Source: Jiangella aurantiaca
GTDB taxonomy: Bacteria; Actinomycetota; Actinomycetes; Jiangellales; Jiangellaceae
Length of the DNA: 64,000 nt
Assembly (NCBI RefSeq): GCF_004349105.1
Contig: NZ_SMLB01000024.1
Coordinates: 23,823 to 87,822 of the forward strand
Direction of reading: 5' to 3'
Below are positions 43,081 through 52,891 of this stretch, one piece after another. Made by a program: the position numbers and the translations under genes. Under the pieces are notes generated by a model. The model was not told the DNA's origin. It was given only the letters and a program-made list of their open reading frames with translations, and made no database searches. The number at the start of each line of letters is the position of its first letter. Positions within the stretch are counted from its first letter, which is position 1.

Positions 43081-43968
43081 CTACGGCGCCAGCCGGACCG
43101 CGACGTCGTAGAGGCCGTCCCACTCGGGGCACTCCTGCACGCAGCGGGCGAACAGCCACAGCCGCAGCCGCTTCGGGTCGAGGTCGAGCAGGCCGGCCAT
43201 CCGGTCCGACAGCGCGCCGGGGTCGGCCATGAGCCGGTCCATGTTGAACATGTGCTGCGTCGCGTCGTACGTGCGGTCGCCGACGTACGGCTTCGGGTCG
43301 ATGACGAGCCACGGCTCGCGCACCGCCGCGACGATGTTCTCGGGGTGCAGGTCGGTACAGAGCAGGACGTCGTCGTCGCTGGTCAGGGGCAGTTCGCGGT
43401 AGAGCGCCACACCCTCGCGGAGCAGGCCGCGGTCGTAGCGGGCCGGCGCGGCCCCGGCCCGTTCCTCGAAGTCGCGGGCCCAGTACTCGCACATCGACGC
43501 GAGCGTACGGAACGGGTGGCCGGCGGGCGGGCGACGCCACAACCGGCGCAGCAGGCCGGCCAGCACGACGTCCTGCTCCAGAGGCGGCACCGACCGGGCC
43601 AGCAGCGTCCCCGGCTGGGCCCGCTCCAGCAGCAGCGCGCTGGTGTCGCCGAACGTCACGGCGGCGTACACCCGCACGGCACCGTCGCCGTCCCAGAACC
43701 GCAGCCCCTCGGCCTCGTGCTCGGCCTCGGTGTGCAGGTAGCCGACCTTGAGCACGACGGGGTCCCCGTCGGCCGTCGTCGCCGGTGCGACCCACGAGCA
43801 TTGCCCGCCCGGTTCGTACGGCTCGGCGACCGTGAGCTCCCACCGCTCCACCAGCTCCGGCACGACCGCCGGCAGCGTCGCCGCCCACTCGGTCAGCTGC
43901 GGCTCCCGTCCGCCGGCGGCGAACTCGGACAGGTTCGTGGGCAGGCGGAAGGCGGTCACACCGGTCAT
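43081..43968 (-). CDS. Aminoglycoside/hydroxyurea-type phosphotransferase (APH-like)
   Basis: The protein is 295 residues. The kinase-like fold has a nucleotide lysine in PVVLKVGYLHTEAEHEAEGL, the catalytic loop CTDLHPENIV and the metal Asp in VIDPKPYVGDRTYDATQH. The order fits the family of streptomycin 6-phosphotransferases and hydroxyurea kinases (PF04655). It could confer resistance or serve metabolite repair; there is no biosynthetic context here. Confidence 0.86.
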   Translation of the reverse strand: MTGVTAFRLPTNLSEFAAGGREPQLTEWAATLPAVVPELVERWELTVAEPYEPGGQCSWVAPATTADGDPVVLKVGYLHTEAEHEAEGLRFWDGDGAVRVYAAVTFGDTSALLLERAQPGTLLARSVPPLEQDVVLAGLLRRLWRRPPAGHPFRTLASMCEYWARDFEERAGAAPARYDRGLLREGVALYRELPLTSDDDVLLCTDLHPENIVAAVREPWLVIDPKPYVGDRTYDATQHMFNMDRLMADPGALSDRMAGLLDLDPKRLRLWLFARCVQECPEWDGLYDVAVRLAP

Positions 43969-44003
43969 TCAAACCGACGCGACCGCCGTCCCGCACCCGC
44001 AAT

Positions 44004-44846
44004 TCACGCGTCGCGCTTGGAGAACAGCCAGCCCGCGATCGCCAGCAGCAGCGCCGTTTCGCCGGCGAACACCGCGAACCCGGTCCACGGCTCCAGCAGG
44101 TCCGGGTTGAACGACTCGACGTTGGCGATGGCAGAGCCGGCGTTGCCCGGCATCAGCTTCGTCAGCCACTCCCCGAACGCGCCGGGCACCAGGTTGACGA
44201 GGTTGCCGACGACGAAGATCAGCGTGATGCCGACCGTCACCGCGCCGGCGGTGTGCCGCATCAGCGACCCGAGCGCCAGGCCGAACACGCCCAGCACGGC
44301 CACGTAGAGGCCGCCGCCGAACATCGCCCGGAGCACGTCGCCGTCCCCGAGCGAGAGCCCGATCCCCTCGCGGTCGAGGAAGTAGTTGCCGGCCAGGAAG
44401 CTCGCGAACGCGGTGAGGGTGCCGAGGACCAGCAGCAGCCCGGTCACCACCGTGGCCTTCGCGGCCAGCACGGACCAGCGGCGCGGCGCGGCGGCCAGGG
44501 TCGTGCGGATCATCCCGCTGGCGTACTCCGACGTCGCGACCAGGATGCCGAGCACCAGCGCGGCGATCTGGCCGAACATCAGGCCCCAGGTGACGAACGC
44601 TCCGACCGGCTCGTCGTTGCCGGCCTCTCCGAGATCGCCGGCCGCAGCGAGGCAGATGAGCGCCGTCAGGCCGACGCTGACGACGAACAGTGAGGCGAGC
44701 GTCCAGACGGTGGACCGGACGGTGCGGATCTTGGTCCACTCGGCGTCGAGGATGCGGCCGAACGTGAGCCGCGCACCGCCGGCATCGCCGCGGCGGGCCG
44801 GTGCCGGAATCGACGCCGGCGGGGTGAGGATGGAGGACGTGGTCAT
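44004..44846 (-). CDS. ABC-2-type transporter permease
   Basis: The protein is 280 residues from ATG 44846. A Pro/Ala-rich cytoplasmic start leads to RLTFGRILDAEWTKIRTVRS, typical of ABC-2 permeases of actinobacteria, and then six membrane segments. Three to four bases after the ATPase gene, so the pair acts together as an exporter of unknown substrate. Confidence 0.9.
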   Translation of the reverse strand: MTTSSILTPPASIPAPARRGDAGGARLTFGRILDAEWTKIRTVRSTVWTLASLFVVSVGLTALICLAAAGDLGEAGNDEPVGAFVTWGLMFGQIAALVLGILVATSEYASGMIRTTLAAAPRRWSVLAAKATVVTGLLLVLGTLTAFASFLAGNYFLDREGIGLSLGDGDVLRAMFGGGLYVAVLGVFGLALGSLMRHTAGAVTVGITLIFVVGNLVNLVPGAFGEWLTKLMPGNAGSAIANVESFNPDLLEPWTGFAVFAGETALLLAIAGWLFSKRDA

Positions 44847-44850
44847 CTGG

Positions 44851-45780
44851 TCACACTCCGGCGGGGACGGGTTGGTCGGTGCGGGCGTGGTACTCGACGC
44901 TGTCGGCGGTGAGGCGCATGAACGCCTCCTCGAGCGAGGCATTGACGACGCTCAGCTCGTGCAGGTACAGGTTGCGCGACCCGGCGACGTCGCCGATCTG
45001 CTCGGGCGTCGCGCCCTCGACCTTCAGCGCGCCGTCGTCGTCGCGGCCGATCCGCCAGCCGCGGTCGCGCAGCGCCTCGGCCAGTACCCCGGACTGCGGC
45101 GAGCGCACCCGGACGTAGGCGGCGGAGTTGCGGGCGATGAAGTCGGCCATGTCGGTGTCGGCGATGATCTGCCCGCGCCCGATCACCAGCAGGTGGTCCG
45201 CGGTCAGAGCCATCTCCGACATCAGGTGGCTGGACACGAACACCGTCCGGCCCTCGGCCGCCAGCGACCGGATGAGGTTCCGGATCCACCGGATGCCCTC
45301 CGGGTCAAGGCCGTTGACCGGCTCGTCGAAGAGCAGCACGCCGGGGTCGCCGAGCAGCGCGGCCGCGATGCCGAGCCGCTGGCCCATGCCGAGCGAGAAC
45401 CCGCCGGACCGCTTGTGGGCGACGGCCTCGAGCCCGACCAGGCCGATCACCTCGTCGACGCGGCGGCGCGGGATGCCGTTGGTCTTCGCCAGCCAGAGCA
45501 GGTGGTTGTATGCCGACCGGCCACCGTGGATCGCCTTGGCCTCCAGCAGCGCGCCGACCTCGTGCAGCGGCGCGGGGAGGTCGCGGTAGGCGCGCCCGTT
45601 GACGGTGACCCCGCCGCCGGACGGGTGGTCGAGGCCCATCACCATGCGCATGGTCGTGGACTTCCCAGCGCCGTTCGGGCCGAGGAACCCGGTGACCGCG
45701 CCGGGCCGGACCGTGAAGTCGATCGCGTCGACCGCGGTCTTGTCTCCGTAGCGTTTCGTCAGCCGTTCCGCTGTGATCAT
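44851..45780 (-). CDS. ABC transporter ATPase (drug/lantibiotic export type)
   Basis: The protein is 309 residues from ATG 45780. Walker A GPNGAGKST, signature FSLGMGQRLGIAAALLG, Walker B VLLFDEPVNGLDPEG and the H-loop SSHLMSE are intact; LSLGMGQR-type signatures are common in this subfamily. A ~75-residue C-terminal extension follows. The exporter partner lies next downstream. Confidence 0.92.
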   Translation of the reverse strand: MITAERLTKRYGDKTAVDAIDFTVRPGAVTGFLGPNGAGKSTTMRMVMGLDHPSGGGVTVNGRAYRDLPAPLHEVGALLEAKAIHGGRSAYNHLLWLAKTNGIPRRRVDEVIGLVGLEAVAHKRSGGFSLGMGQRLGIAAALLGDPGVLLFDEPVNGLDPEGIRWIRNLIRSLAAEGRTVFVSSHLMSEMALTADHLLVIGRGQIIADTDMADFIARNSAAYVRVRSPQSGVLAEALRDRGWRIGRDDDGALKVEGATPEQIGDVAGSRNLYLHELSVVNASLEEAFMRLTADSVEYHARTDQPVPAGV

Positions 45781-45889
45781 GGCGGCCACGCTACGGCCCA
45801 TCCGGACGGCGAAACAGCAGTTCAAGGGTGGTTTCAGGGCCGACTCAGGGACATCTCGGGGTCGCCCCTGAGTCGGCCCGGAGACGACC

Positions 45890-46744
45890 TCAGCCGCGCT
45901 GTGTGAGCGACTGAGGGAAATCGGTGATGATCCCGTCGACACCGAGGTCCCGCATCCGCCGCATCGCACCGGGCTCGTTGACCGTCCACACGTTGATCTC
46001 CATGCCCAGCTCGTGAACACGGTCGATCAGCGCCTGGTCGGTGACGGTCCACTGCGGGTTGACCTGGTCCGCCCACGTCGACAGCTCCAGCAGCTCCGCC
46101 TCAGTGGGCCGGTCGGCGTCGAGCAGGCCGATCGGTACCTCCGGCAGCGCCGTGTGGAACGCCTGCGCGTCCGCGACCTCGAACGACTGCACCCCGAGCC
46201 GGCCGCCGGCCAAGGCCGCATCGACGTAGCCCGGGATCGAGCGCAGTTCCGCGGCCAGCTGTTCGGGCAGGCCGGTTCCGGCGTAGTGCCCGCACGGGCT
46301 GATCTCGGCGAGCAGGCCGGTCCGCCCGCCGAGCAGCCGGATCACCTCACGGACGGTGATGATCGGCTCGCCGGCGAAGCTCTCGTCGAACCAGGAGCCG
46401 GCGTCGAGAGTGCGCAGCTCTGCCCAGGTGAAGTCGGACACGCGGTAGGACGCCCGGCCTGGGAAGCGCTCCTCCACGTCGGTGGTGCGCTCCAGGGTGC
46501 AGTCGTGGAAGTTCACCAGCCGGCCGTCCTTGGTCCGCTGGACGTCGATCTCGACGACGTCCGCGCGCTGGCGGACGGCCGCCCGGATGGCCGGGGTGGT
46601 GTTCTCCGGCGCGATGCCGGACGAGCCGCGGTGGGCGATGACGGCTGGGCCGTCGGCAGTACCGCTTCCTCCCGCGACGGCGGCTCCAGGCGAGACGATC
46701 AGCAACGAGGTCACGACGAGCCCGACGATCCTGGCGATGCGCAC
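45890..46744 (-). CDS. Secreted glycerophosphodiester phosphodiesterase
   Basis: The protein is 284 residues. Signal peptide about 1-24 (IVGLVVTSLLIVSPGAAVAG). GDPD motifs: VIAHRGSSGIAPENT, VVEIDVQRTKDG and NFHDCTLERTT; VNEPGAMRRMRDLGVDGIIT is the usual C-terminal strand. It hydrolyses glycerophosphodiesters to glycerol-3-phosphate outside the cell. A second, tandem GDPD lies at 58123. Confidence 0.92.
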   Translation of the reverse strand: MRIARIVGLVVTSLLIVSPGAAVAGGSGTADGPAVIAHRGSSGIAPENTTPAIRAAVRQRADVVEIDVQRTKDGRLVNFHDCTLERTTDVEERFPGRASYRVSDFTWAELRTLDAGSWFDESFAGEPIITVREVIRLLGGRTGLLAEISPCGHYAGTGLPEQLAAELRSIPGYVDAALAGGRLGVQSFEVADAQAFHTALPEVPIGLLDADRPTEAELLELSTWADQVNPQWTVTDQALIDRVHELGMEINVWTVNEPGAMRRMRDLGVDGIITDFPQSLTQRG

Positions 46745-46865
46745 GACAGTCCTCCGATTCGGGTGGGTGTGCGCCAGGTTGACCCAACGACGTTACGGGG
46801 GGTCGGACTTGGGTTGACTCCTCGGTGAAGACCACCGCGCCGGGGGCGGCGCGCCGGCTGCTTGG

Positions 46866-47135
46866 ATGTCCCCCATGGAGAACGAACCCGATTCGATCGG
46901 CGACGAGCGGGTGCCGGTCGCTCAGGTGCTCAGCGGTCTCGAGGTGCACCCGCTCGCGCCGGGTGAGACGGCCATCGAGGCGTTCGTGCTGATCAAGGTC
47001 CTCGACGCCGACGGCCGGCCCGCGTGGTCGTACCGCACCACCAACCGGCTGAACCGCGAAGAGCTGCTCGGCGCGCTGATGGTGCAGGTCGACGTGTTGC
47101 GCAAGGAGCTGCGCGACGAGTGGGACGACGCCTGA
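46866..47135 (+). CDS. Small hypothetical protein
   Basis: The protein is 89 residues. IEAFVLIKVLDADGRPAWSY and LMVQVDVLRKELRDEWDD suggest a small alpha/beta cytoplasmic protein. ATG 46875 (MENEPD) is an equally possible start. Divergent from the GDPD gene and convergent with the subtilase. Family not recognised. Confidence 0.6.
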   Translation: MSPMENEPDSIGDERVPVAQVLSGLEVHPLAPGETAIEAFVLIKVLDADGRPAWSYRTTNRLNREELLGALMVQVDVLRKELRDEWDDA

Positions 47136-47166
47136 GGACACGCCGTCCCACCCCGCCGCGCGGCGA

Positions 47167-50100
47167 CTACCGCGTGCGGATCCGGTGCACGCCGCCGTCC
47201 TCGGTGCCGGCGTAGAGCCAGCGGCCGTCCGGGCTGATCTCCAGCGACACCACGGACAGGTTCTGCAGGCCGCTGGACACGTTCACCCAGGTGCGTCCGC
47301 CGTCCGTGCTGCGCAGCACGCCGCGACCGCCCTTGACCAGGCCGTTCGCGGTGAACGAGCCGGTCGCGGCGTACCAGGTGTCCGGGTCCGCCGGCGACAC
47401 GATCAGGTCGCCGACCACCATCGACAGCCCGCCGGTGTCCGCGTCGTGCCAGGTCGCGCCGCCGTCGTCGCTGACCCGGATCGTGCTGCCCGCGGCGACG
47501 ACGCGGTCGCCGTCGACCGCCACCGTGACGACCTCGCCGTCGAGGACCTGCTCCGCGGTGATGCCGAAGTCGTCGCTGCGGAACAGGCCGTCGGGACCGG
47601 CCAGCCAGAGCCGGTCCGGGTCGGCCGGCTCGGTGGCGACGGACGTGAACAACTGGTCGTGGAAGTGCTTGCGCCAGGTCTCGCCGCCGTCGCGGGTGAC
47701 GTAGAGGCCGACGCCGCCGAGGCTCCAGAACGAGACGGCCACCCGGTCGGAGTCCGCCGGCCCGACGACGAGGTCGAGCGGGACCTCATTCGTGCGGCCG
47801 CGCAGCTCCCACTCCTGGCCGCCGTCGGTGCTGCGGTAGACCCAGAACTGCGACAGCGCGTCCTTGCGGACCTTCCACACCGTCTGCGGGTCCTGCGGGT
47901 CGACGGCGAGCTGGCCGATGCGGGTGCCGACGTACGCCTCGTAGCCGGACAACCCCCACTCGGCGCCGCCGGCCGGCAGCTTCGGCCGGGTCGGCAGGTC
48001 GGTCGCGTAGACGTCGGTGTCGGTGCCGGCCAGCAGCCGCGACGTGCCGTCGGCGTCGTCGACGATCTCCAGGTCGTAGACGGTGCTCCCCTGGACGCCG
48101 ATGCGCTGAGGGTCGGAGCCGTCGTCGTCCACCTGGAACAACCCGGCGCCGGGTGACGACCACAGCAGCCCGCCGCCCCACGGCGTCACGTCCTCCTCGA
48201 TGGCCCCGTTGATCGGTTCCGGCAGCTGCTCCCAGGTGGCGCCGCCGTCGCGGCTGACGTGCTGCACGTCGCGGTAGGTCGTCACCATCATCACGTCGTC
48301 GCTGACGACGATGTCGAGCGCGCCGCCGCCCGGGACGGGGTACAGCTCGGCCCAGCTGCCGCCACCGTCGTCCGAGCCGATGACGACGTCGTCGACCAGC
48401 GCGACCACCATCTCGCCGCCGGCCGTGGCGGCCAGGCCCTCGACGTAGCCCTCCGTCACCTCGTACACGGTGTCGGTGCCGGTCGGCGCGCCGGTCATGA
48501 TGCCGCGGACCGCCCAGATCGCGTCGTAGCCGGACAGGTACAGGTCGTCGCCGCTGACGGCCGCGCCGGTCACCTCCGCCCCCGCCTGGTTCGGGTAGCT
48601 GTCCCAGCTGTCGCCGCCGTCGCGGCTGACCAGCAGCGCATCCGGCCGCACCGCCACCAGGACCCGGGTCTGCGGGTCGCTGAGCAGCGCGATCGTGTGC
48701 GAGTCGGGCACGTCCAGCTGCTGCCACGTCTCGCCGCCGTCGTGCGTGCGCAGGATGCGGCCCAGGTAGGTGTTGTCGAGGACGATGCCGAAGTCCAGCC
48801 CGGTGGCGGAGTTGACGGCGTACCACATGGTGTCCGGGTCGTCGGCCGCGACGACGACGTTGTCGTTGCCGCTGCCGGCGGGCACCGGCAGCCGGTTGTG
48901 CTGCCGCCACGTCTGGCCGCCGTCGTCGGTGGTCCAGGGGCCGGCCTTCCCGTACTGCGTCACGACGGCGGTGTCGGGGTCGGCGGGTGTCGTGGCGATC
49001 GGGCCGCCGGACGTGTTCGGTCCGATCGGCTGCCACGCGGCCGGGCTGTTCGAGCTGCCCACGGGAGCGGCCACCTCGAACGTCGCGCTGCCGATGAGCT
49101 GCGCCCCCAGCCGGGTGTCCGCGGTGACGGCGACGACGTACGCGCCGACCCGCGATCCGGTGAGGTCGGCCCGGTACCAGTTGTCGTACTCGTGCTCGGC
49201 GGTGACGGTGACCGGGCGGCCGCGCGGCGGCGTGACCGTCACCGTCGGCGGCGCGGCCAGCGGTGCCGGGCTCCAGACGAACGCCGAGGTCGTGCCGTCA
49301 CTCGGGTCCGGCGAGGTCTGCACGATCAGGTGCCGGGCGGCCAGCAGGTACGGGATGCGCACGACGGTGCCGTCACCCGTCGTAGCGACGATCCAACCGG
49401 CCAGGTCGGCGTCCCGCTCCGGCCGGTCCGCCGCGACGGTGACCGTCACCTCCAGCTCGCCGCCGGCCGGGATGGTCGCCTGCGCGGGCGTGACCGTCGC
49501 GGTGCCCGGGCTGCCCGGCGCCTGGTCGGCCGCGAGGGTGACGGTGACGTCGTCGGTGCCGGGGTTGCGCAGCGTGGTCGTGCCGCTGCCGCCGACCGCC
49601 GGGCCGGACAGGTCGGCCAGCCCGAGCGACACCGAAGTCGGCGCCGCGAGCAGCGGGCTCGCCGCGGCCGCCGCGACGTCGACGCGGCCGGCGCCGGACG
49701 TCGTCGGGCCGGTGCCCTCGACCGCGACCGCCGAACCGGTCAGCCGTCCGTTGACGTCGGCGACGGACTCGTCCGGCCGCAGCTGGCGCAGCAGTGCCGC
49801 CGCGCCGGCCACGTGCGGCGCGGCCATGCTCGTGCCGGAGATGCGGTAGACGCCGGGCGCCCAGAACTCCAGCGGCCAGGTCGACCGGATCTCCACGCCG
49901 GGCGCGACGACGTCCGGCTCGAGGTCGAAGTCCGGCGCCGGGCCGCGCGAGCTGAACGACGCGATCCGGTCGGTGACGTCCTCGCCGGAGATCTCGATCT
50001 GGACGGGACCGGCGGCGAGGTCACGGCGCAGCGGCTCCCACTGCATCTCCAGCAGGCCCATGACGACGATCCGCTCCATCCGGAAGCTGTCGCCGGGGTT

Positions 50101-51480
50101 GGTGTCCTGGGTGGTCAGCGGGACGTCGACGACGCCGGGCTCGGTGGCGTTATCCGACACTGCAGGATCGGAGAACAACACCGGCCCCGAGTTCCCCTCG
50201 GGGTAGGCGAGCATCGCGATCGCGCCGCGCTCCTCGGCCAGCCGGGCCTGGTCGATCAGGAACGGCGCGACGTCGGCGAGGCTGCCCGGCAGGTTCTGCC
50301 GGTACGCGACGACCTTGCCGGTGACGTCGCCGACCCGGTCGTAGTCCGCTTCCGTGCCGTCGCCGACGTCGACCAGCTCGCCGGTGACCGGCGTCGCCGG
50401 CGCCGGCGCGGAGAACGGGGCGCGGAAGGCGTCCAGCGGCTCGTCCCGCGGCGCCGTCACCCGGGCCGACGGGAGGACCAGGCCGCTGGCGGACGCGCCG
50501 ACCGACAGGACGCCGTCGGCCAGCGCCGGGCTGCCCATAGTCTGCTCGCCGGGACCGGCGTTGCCGGCCGCCGCGATGACGACGACGCCGGCCTCGGTCG
50601 CGGCCGTCGCGGCCAGGCCGAGCGGGTCGGTGCCGTCGCCGGGGCCGCCGAGGCTGAGGTTGACGACGTCGGCGCGGTACGGGTTCGCGGGGTCGACGGC
50701 GGCCTCGAGGCCGGCGATGATGTCCGACTCGTAGCCGGCGCCCCAGCCGTCCAGCACCTTGTACGCCGTCAGCAGCGCGCCCGGCGCCACGCCCGTGACG
50801 GCGGCGGTGCCGGCGCCGGTGCCCGCGACGATGCCGGCGACGTGGGTGCCGTGGCCGTTGTCGTCCATCGGGTCGGCGTCGCGGTTGACGAAGTCGTACC
50901 CGGCGACCACCTGGTGTCCCTCGCCGAACCCGCCGCCCAGCGACGGGTTCGTGTAGTCGATGCCGGTGTCGATGACCGCGACGATCGTGCCGGCGCCGTC
51001 GGCGGGTGCGCCGCCCGGCGCCTCCTGCTCCCACACGTCCGGCGCGCCGATGAGCGGCACGCTGACGTCGGTGGCGGCGCGGACCCGCTCGTCCGGCACG
51101 ACGTCGGCGACGCCGGGCAGCGCCCGCAGCGCGTCGACGTCGCCCGCCGGGACGGTGAGCGCGACGGCGTGCACGAGCCCGGTGAACTCGTGCTCCACCT
51201 CGGCGTCGATGCCCCGCGCGTCGGCGGCCGCCAGCATCGCGTCCTGCGCGCGGGCGGCGGCGCGCTCCGCCTGCGGGCTGGCCTGCTGCGCGGCGAGCTC
51301 CGCGGGGGCGACCGGGTCGCCGTCGGGGCCGGCCATGACCACGATGACGCGGGTCTCCTGGCCGGCCGACGAGTCGGTCTCGGCTGCCGCGCCGGCGGCG
51401 AAGGGGGTCAGGCCCGCGGCGCCGAGGGCGACGGCCAGGGCGGCGCCGGATCCGGCGCGGAGTCGTCGAGCAATCATCAT
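47167..51480 (-). CDS. Large secreted subtilisin-like protease with Asp-box (sortilin-like) propeller
   Basis: The protein is 1437 residues from ATG 51480 (ATG 51477 also possible; GGGAG precedes them). Signal peptide about 1-33, then an I9-type propeptide (RVIVVMAGPDG to PDERV). The S8 domain has AVIDTGIDYT, NGHGTHVAG and GTSMAAPHVAG, with a PA-like insert before the Ser (VTGELVDVGDGT to LAYPEGNSGPV). Beta-sandwich Ig-like regions follow. The last ~550 residues carry about ten Asp boxes of the SxDGGxTW type (DDGGQTWR, HDGGETWQ, RDGGDSWD, TDGGRTWV), a beta-propeller likely to bind a protein or glycan. Confidence 0.93.
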   Translation of the reverse strand: MMIARRLRAGSGAALAVALGAAGLTPFAAGAAAETDSSAGQETRVIVVMAGPDGDPVAPAELAAQQASPQAERAAARAQDAMLAAADARGIDAEVEHEFTGLVHAVALTVPAGDVDALRALPGVADVVPDERVRAATDVSVPLIGAPDVWEQEAPGGAPADGAGTIVAVIDTGIDYTNPSLGGGFGEGHQVVAGYDFVNRDADPMDDNGHGTHVAGIVAGTGAGTAAVTGVAPGALLTAYKVLDGWGAGYESDIIAGLEAAVDPANPYRADVVNLSLGGPGDGTDPLGLAATAATEAGVVVIAAAGNAGPGEQTMGSPALADGVLSVGASASGLVLPSARVTAPRDEPLDAFRAPFSAPAPATPVTGELVDVGDGTEADYDRVGDVTGKVVAYRQNLPGSLADVAPFLIDQARLAEERGAIAMLAYPEGNSGPVLFSDPAVSDNATEPGVVDVPLTTQDTNPGDSFRMERIVVMGLLEMQWEPLRRDLAAGPVQIEISGEDVTDRIASFSSRGPAPDFDLEPDVVAPGVEIRSTWPLEFWAPGVYRISGTSMAAPHVAGAAALLRQLRPDESVADVNGRLTGSAVAVEGTGPTTSGAGRVDVAAAAASPLLAAPTSVSLGLADLSGPAVGGSGTTTLRNPGTDDVTVTLAADQAPGSPGTATVTPAQATIPAGGELEVTVTVAADRPERDADLAGWIVATTGDGTVVRIPYLLAARHLIVQTSPDPSDGTTSAFVWSPAPLAAPPTVTVTPPRGRPVTVTAEHEYDNWYRADLTGSRVGAYVVAVTADTRLGAQLIGSATFEVAAPVGSSNSPAAWQPIGPNTSGGPIATTPADPDTAVVTQYGKAGPWTTDDGGQTWRQHNRLPVPAGSGNDNVVVAADDPDTMWYAVNSATGLDFGIVLDNTYLGRILRTHDGGETWQQLDVPDSHTIALLSDPQTRVLVAVRPDALLVSRDGGDSWDSYPNQAGAEVTGAAVSGDDLYLSGYDAIWAVRGIMTGAPTGTDTVYEVTEGYVEGLAATAGGEMVVALVDDVVIGSDDGGGSWAELYPVPGGGALDIVVSDDVMMVTTYRDVQHVSRDGGATWEQLPEPINGAIEEDVTPWGGGLLWSSPGAGLFQVDDDGSDPQRIGVQGSTVYDLEIVDDADGTSRLLAGTDTDVYATDLPTRPKLPAGGAEWGLSGYEAYVGTRIGQLAVDPQDPQTVWKVRKDALSQFWVYRSTDGGQEWELRGRTNEVPLDLVVGPADSDRVAVSFWSLGGVGLYVTRDGGETWRKHFHDQLFTSVATEPADPDRLWLAGPDGLFRSDDFGITAEQVLDGEVVTVAVDGDRVVAAGSTIRVSDDGGATWHDADTGGLSMVVGDLIVSPADPDTWYAATGSFTANGLVKGGRGVLRSTDGGRTWVNVSSGLQNLSVVSLEISPDGRWLYAGTEDGGVHRIRTR

Positions 51481-51621
51481 GCTCCCGAGGTCAGGCCGCG
51501 GCTGGGGGTTAACCGAGGGTTTGCCGCGGGTTTGCCACATTCGTAGTGGGTGTGACTCCGTGTATCAATGGCCGTGGCTGGCCGGTTGCGGCCGATGGCA
51601 CAAGTCGGCCAGATTTGAGGG

Positions 51622-52602
51622 ATGACGACCGACGACGCGACCTCGCTCGCCCCTGTGGGCCTCGGCCCGTTCGACGAGGAGGTCTACCGGGCCCTCCTGA
51701 CCTGCGTCGACGCGACGCCCGCGGCGCTGGCGGAGCGGCTCGGCCAGCCTGAGGGCCGGGTCGACGGCGCCTGCGGCCGCCTCCGCGCGCTGGGCCTGGT
51801 CATCCGCATGTCGGGCCGCCGCCGCCGGTACACCGCCGTCGACCCGGAGGCCGCGCTCGAGGCGCTGGTCCGGGAGCGCGCCGGCGAGCTGGACCAGGTG
51901 CGCGGCTCTGCCCTCGCCCTCTCGTCGATCTTCCACGCCGCCCGCCGTCAGGCCGGTGGCGGCAGCACCATCGAACTGCTCAACGGCCCGGAGGAGCAGG
52001 GCCGCTGGTTCGTCCGGCTACAGCATCAAGTGCGCTCGGAGATGATGGTGCTCGACCGCCCGCCGTACGTCCTGGCCGCCGTCAACCCGGTGGAGCCGGT
52101 GCGCCTCGACAGCGGCGTGCACTGGCGGGCCATCTACGCGCCCGAGGCGCTGGAGATCCCCGGCGCGATGGACGAGATCGACGACCTCACCCGCCGCGGC
52201 GAGCAGGGCCGCGTCCTGCCCGGGTTGCCGCTGAAGCTGGCGATCGCCGACCGCCGCATCGCGCTGCTCCCGTTGTCGATGGAGTTGGGGCACGCCCAGG
52301 GACTGGTCATCCGCGAGTCCACGCTGCTCGACGCGCTGGTGGAGCTGTTCGAGGTGTACTGGGCGCGCGCGACGCCGCTCGGTGCGCCGCCGGTCGCCGA
52401 CGGGGTGCCGTCCGCGGCGCCCGACGAGGACCGGCAGCTCGTCCAGCTGCTCGCGGCCGGGCTGACGGACAGCGCCATCGCCCGCCAGCTGGGGCTGTCG
52501 ACGCGGACGATGCGGCGCCGGACCCGCCGGCTGTTCGACGCCCTGGAGGCGACCAACCGGTTCCAGGCCGGTCTCCAGGCCGCCCGCCGCGGCTGGTTGT
52601 GA
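51622..52602 (+). CDS. TrmB-like/LuxR-type transcriptional regulator
   Basis: The protein is 326 residues. An N-terminal TrmB-like winged helix (DEEVYRALLTCVDATPAALA to MSGRRRRYTAVDPE), a middle sensory region (about 110-240), and a C-terminal LuxR-type helix-turn-helix (LLAAGLTDSAIARQLGLSTR). Divergent from the subtilase with a 141-base gap, so it probably controls it. A strong hairpin follows. No ligand evidence. Confidence 0.87.
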   Translation: MTTDDATSLAPVGLGPFDEEVYRALLTCVDATPAALAERLGQPEGRVDGACGRLRALGLVIRMSGRRRRYTAVDPEAALEALVRERAGELDQVRGSALALSSIFHAARRQAGGGSTIELLNGPEEQGRWFVRLQHQVRSEMMVLDRPPYVLAAVNPVEPVRLDSGVHWRAIYAPEALEIPGAMDEIDDLTRRGEQGRVLPGLPLKLAIADRRIALLPLSMELGHAQGLVIRESTLLDALVELFEVYWARATPLGAPPVADGVPSAAPDEDRQLVQLLAAGLTDSAIARQLGLSTRTMRRRTRRLFDALEATNRFQAGLQAARRGWL

Positions 52603-52663
52603 CGGCGGGACGGGCGCCTTCCCGGCGACGGCCGCTGGGGGGCAGACCGAGCCGGTCATGATC

Positions 52664-52714
52664 CGGGCGTGTTGACACCAGCGCCAACAGTTGGCGTTCT
52701 GGTCAACACGCCCG
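52664..52714 (+). terminator. Strong terminator after the LuxR-type regulator
   Basis: Arms 52664-52687 and 52691-52714 match over 13 outer and 6 inner pairs with a 5-base internal loop, around a 3-base terminal loop. It begins 62 bases past the stop. Confidence 0.7.
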
Positions 52715-52833
52715 CACCGACAGCCCAACCCGCGGCGGGGACGCGAGCCCACGGGTGTGTGGTCCACACGCGGGCGAGGTGCCCGCATCACGGGCGGCGA
52801 CGACACACCTCACGCATTCCGCGACCGTCACCG

Positions 52834-52860
52834 ACCCACGGAAGCAGCAGAACAGCCCCA
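52834..52860. repeat. 27-base repeat shared with 32395-32421
   Basis: ACCCACGGAAGCAGCAGAA then AGCCCCA with one mismatch to the other copy. It lies 31 bases past the alkB-like stop at 52892. Confidence 0.5.
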
Positions 52861-52891
52861 CGTCAGGGGCGACGACGGCCGCACCGCCCCG

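Noticed and set aside
48259..51546. 1095-residue forward reading frame
   Set aside because: It is fully antisense to the subtilase gene, is Arg/Val/Gly-rich with no family motifs, and arises from the GC wobble of the real gene.
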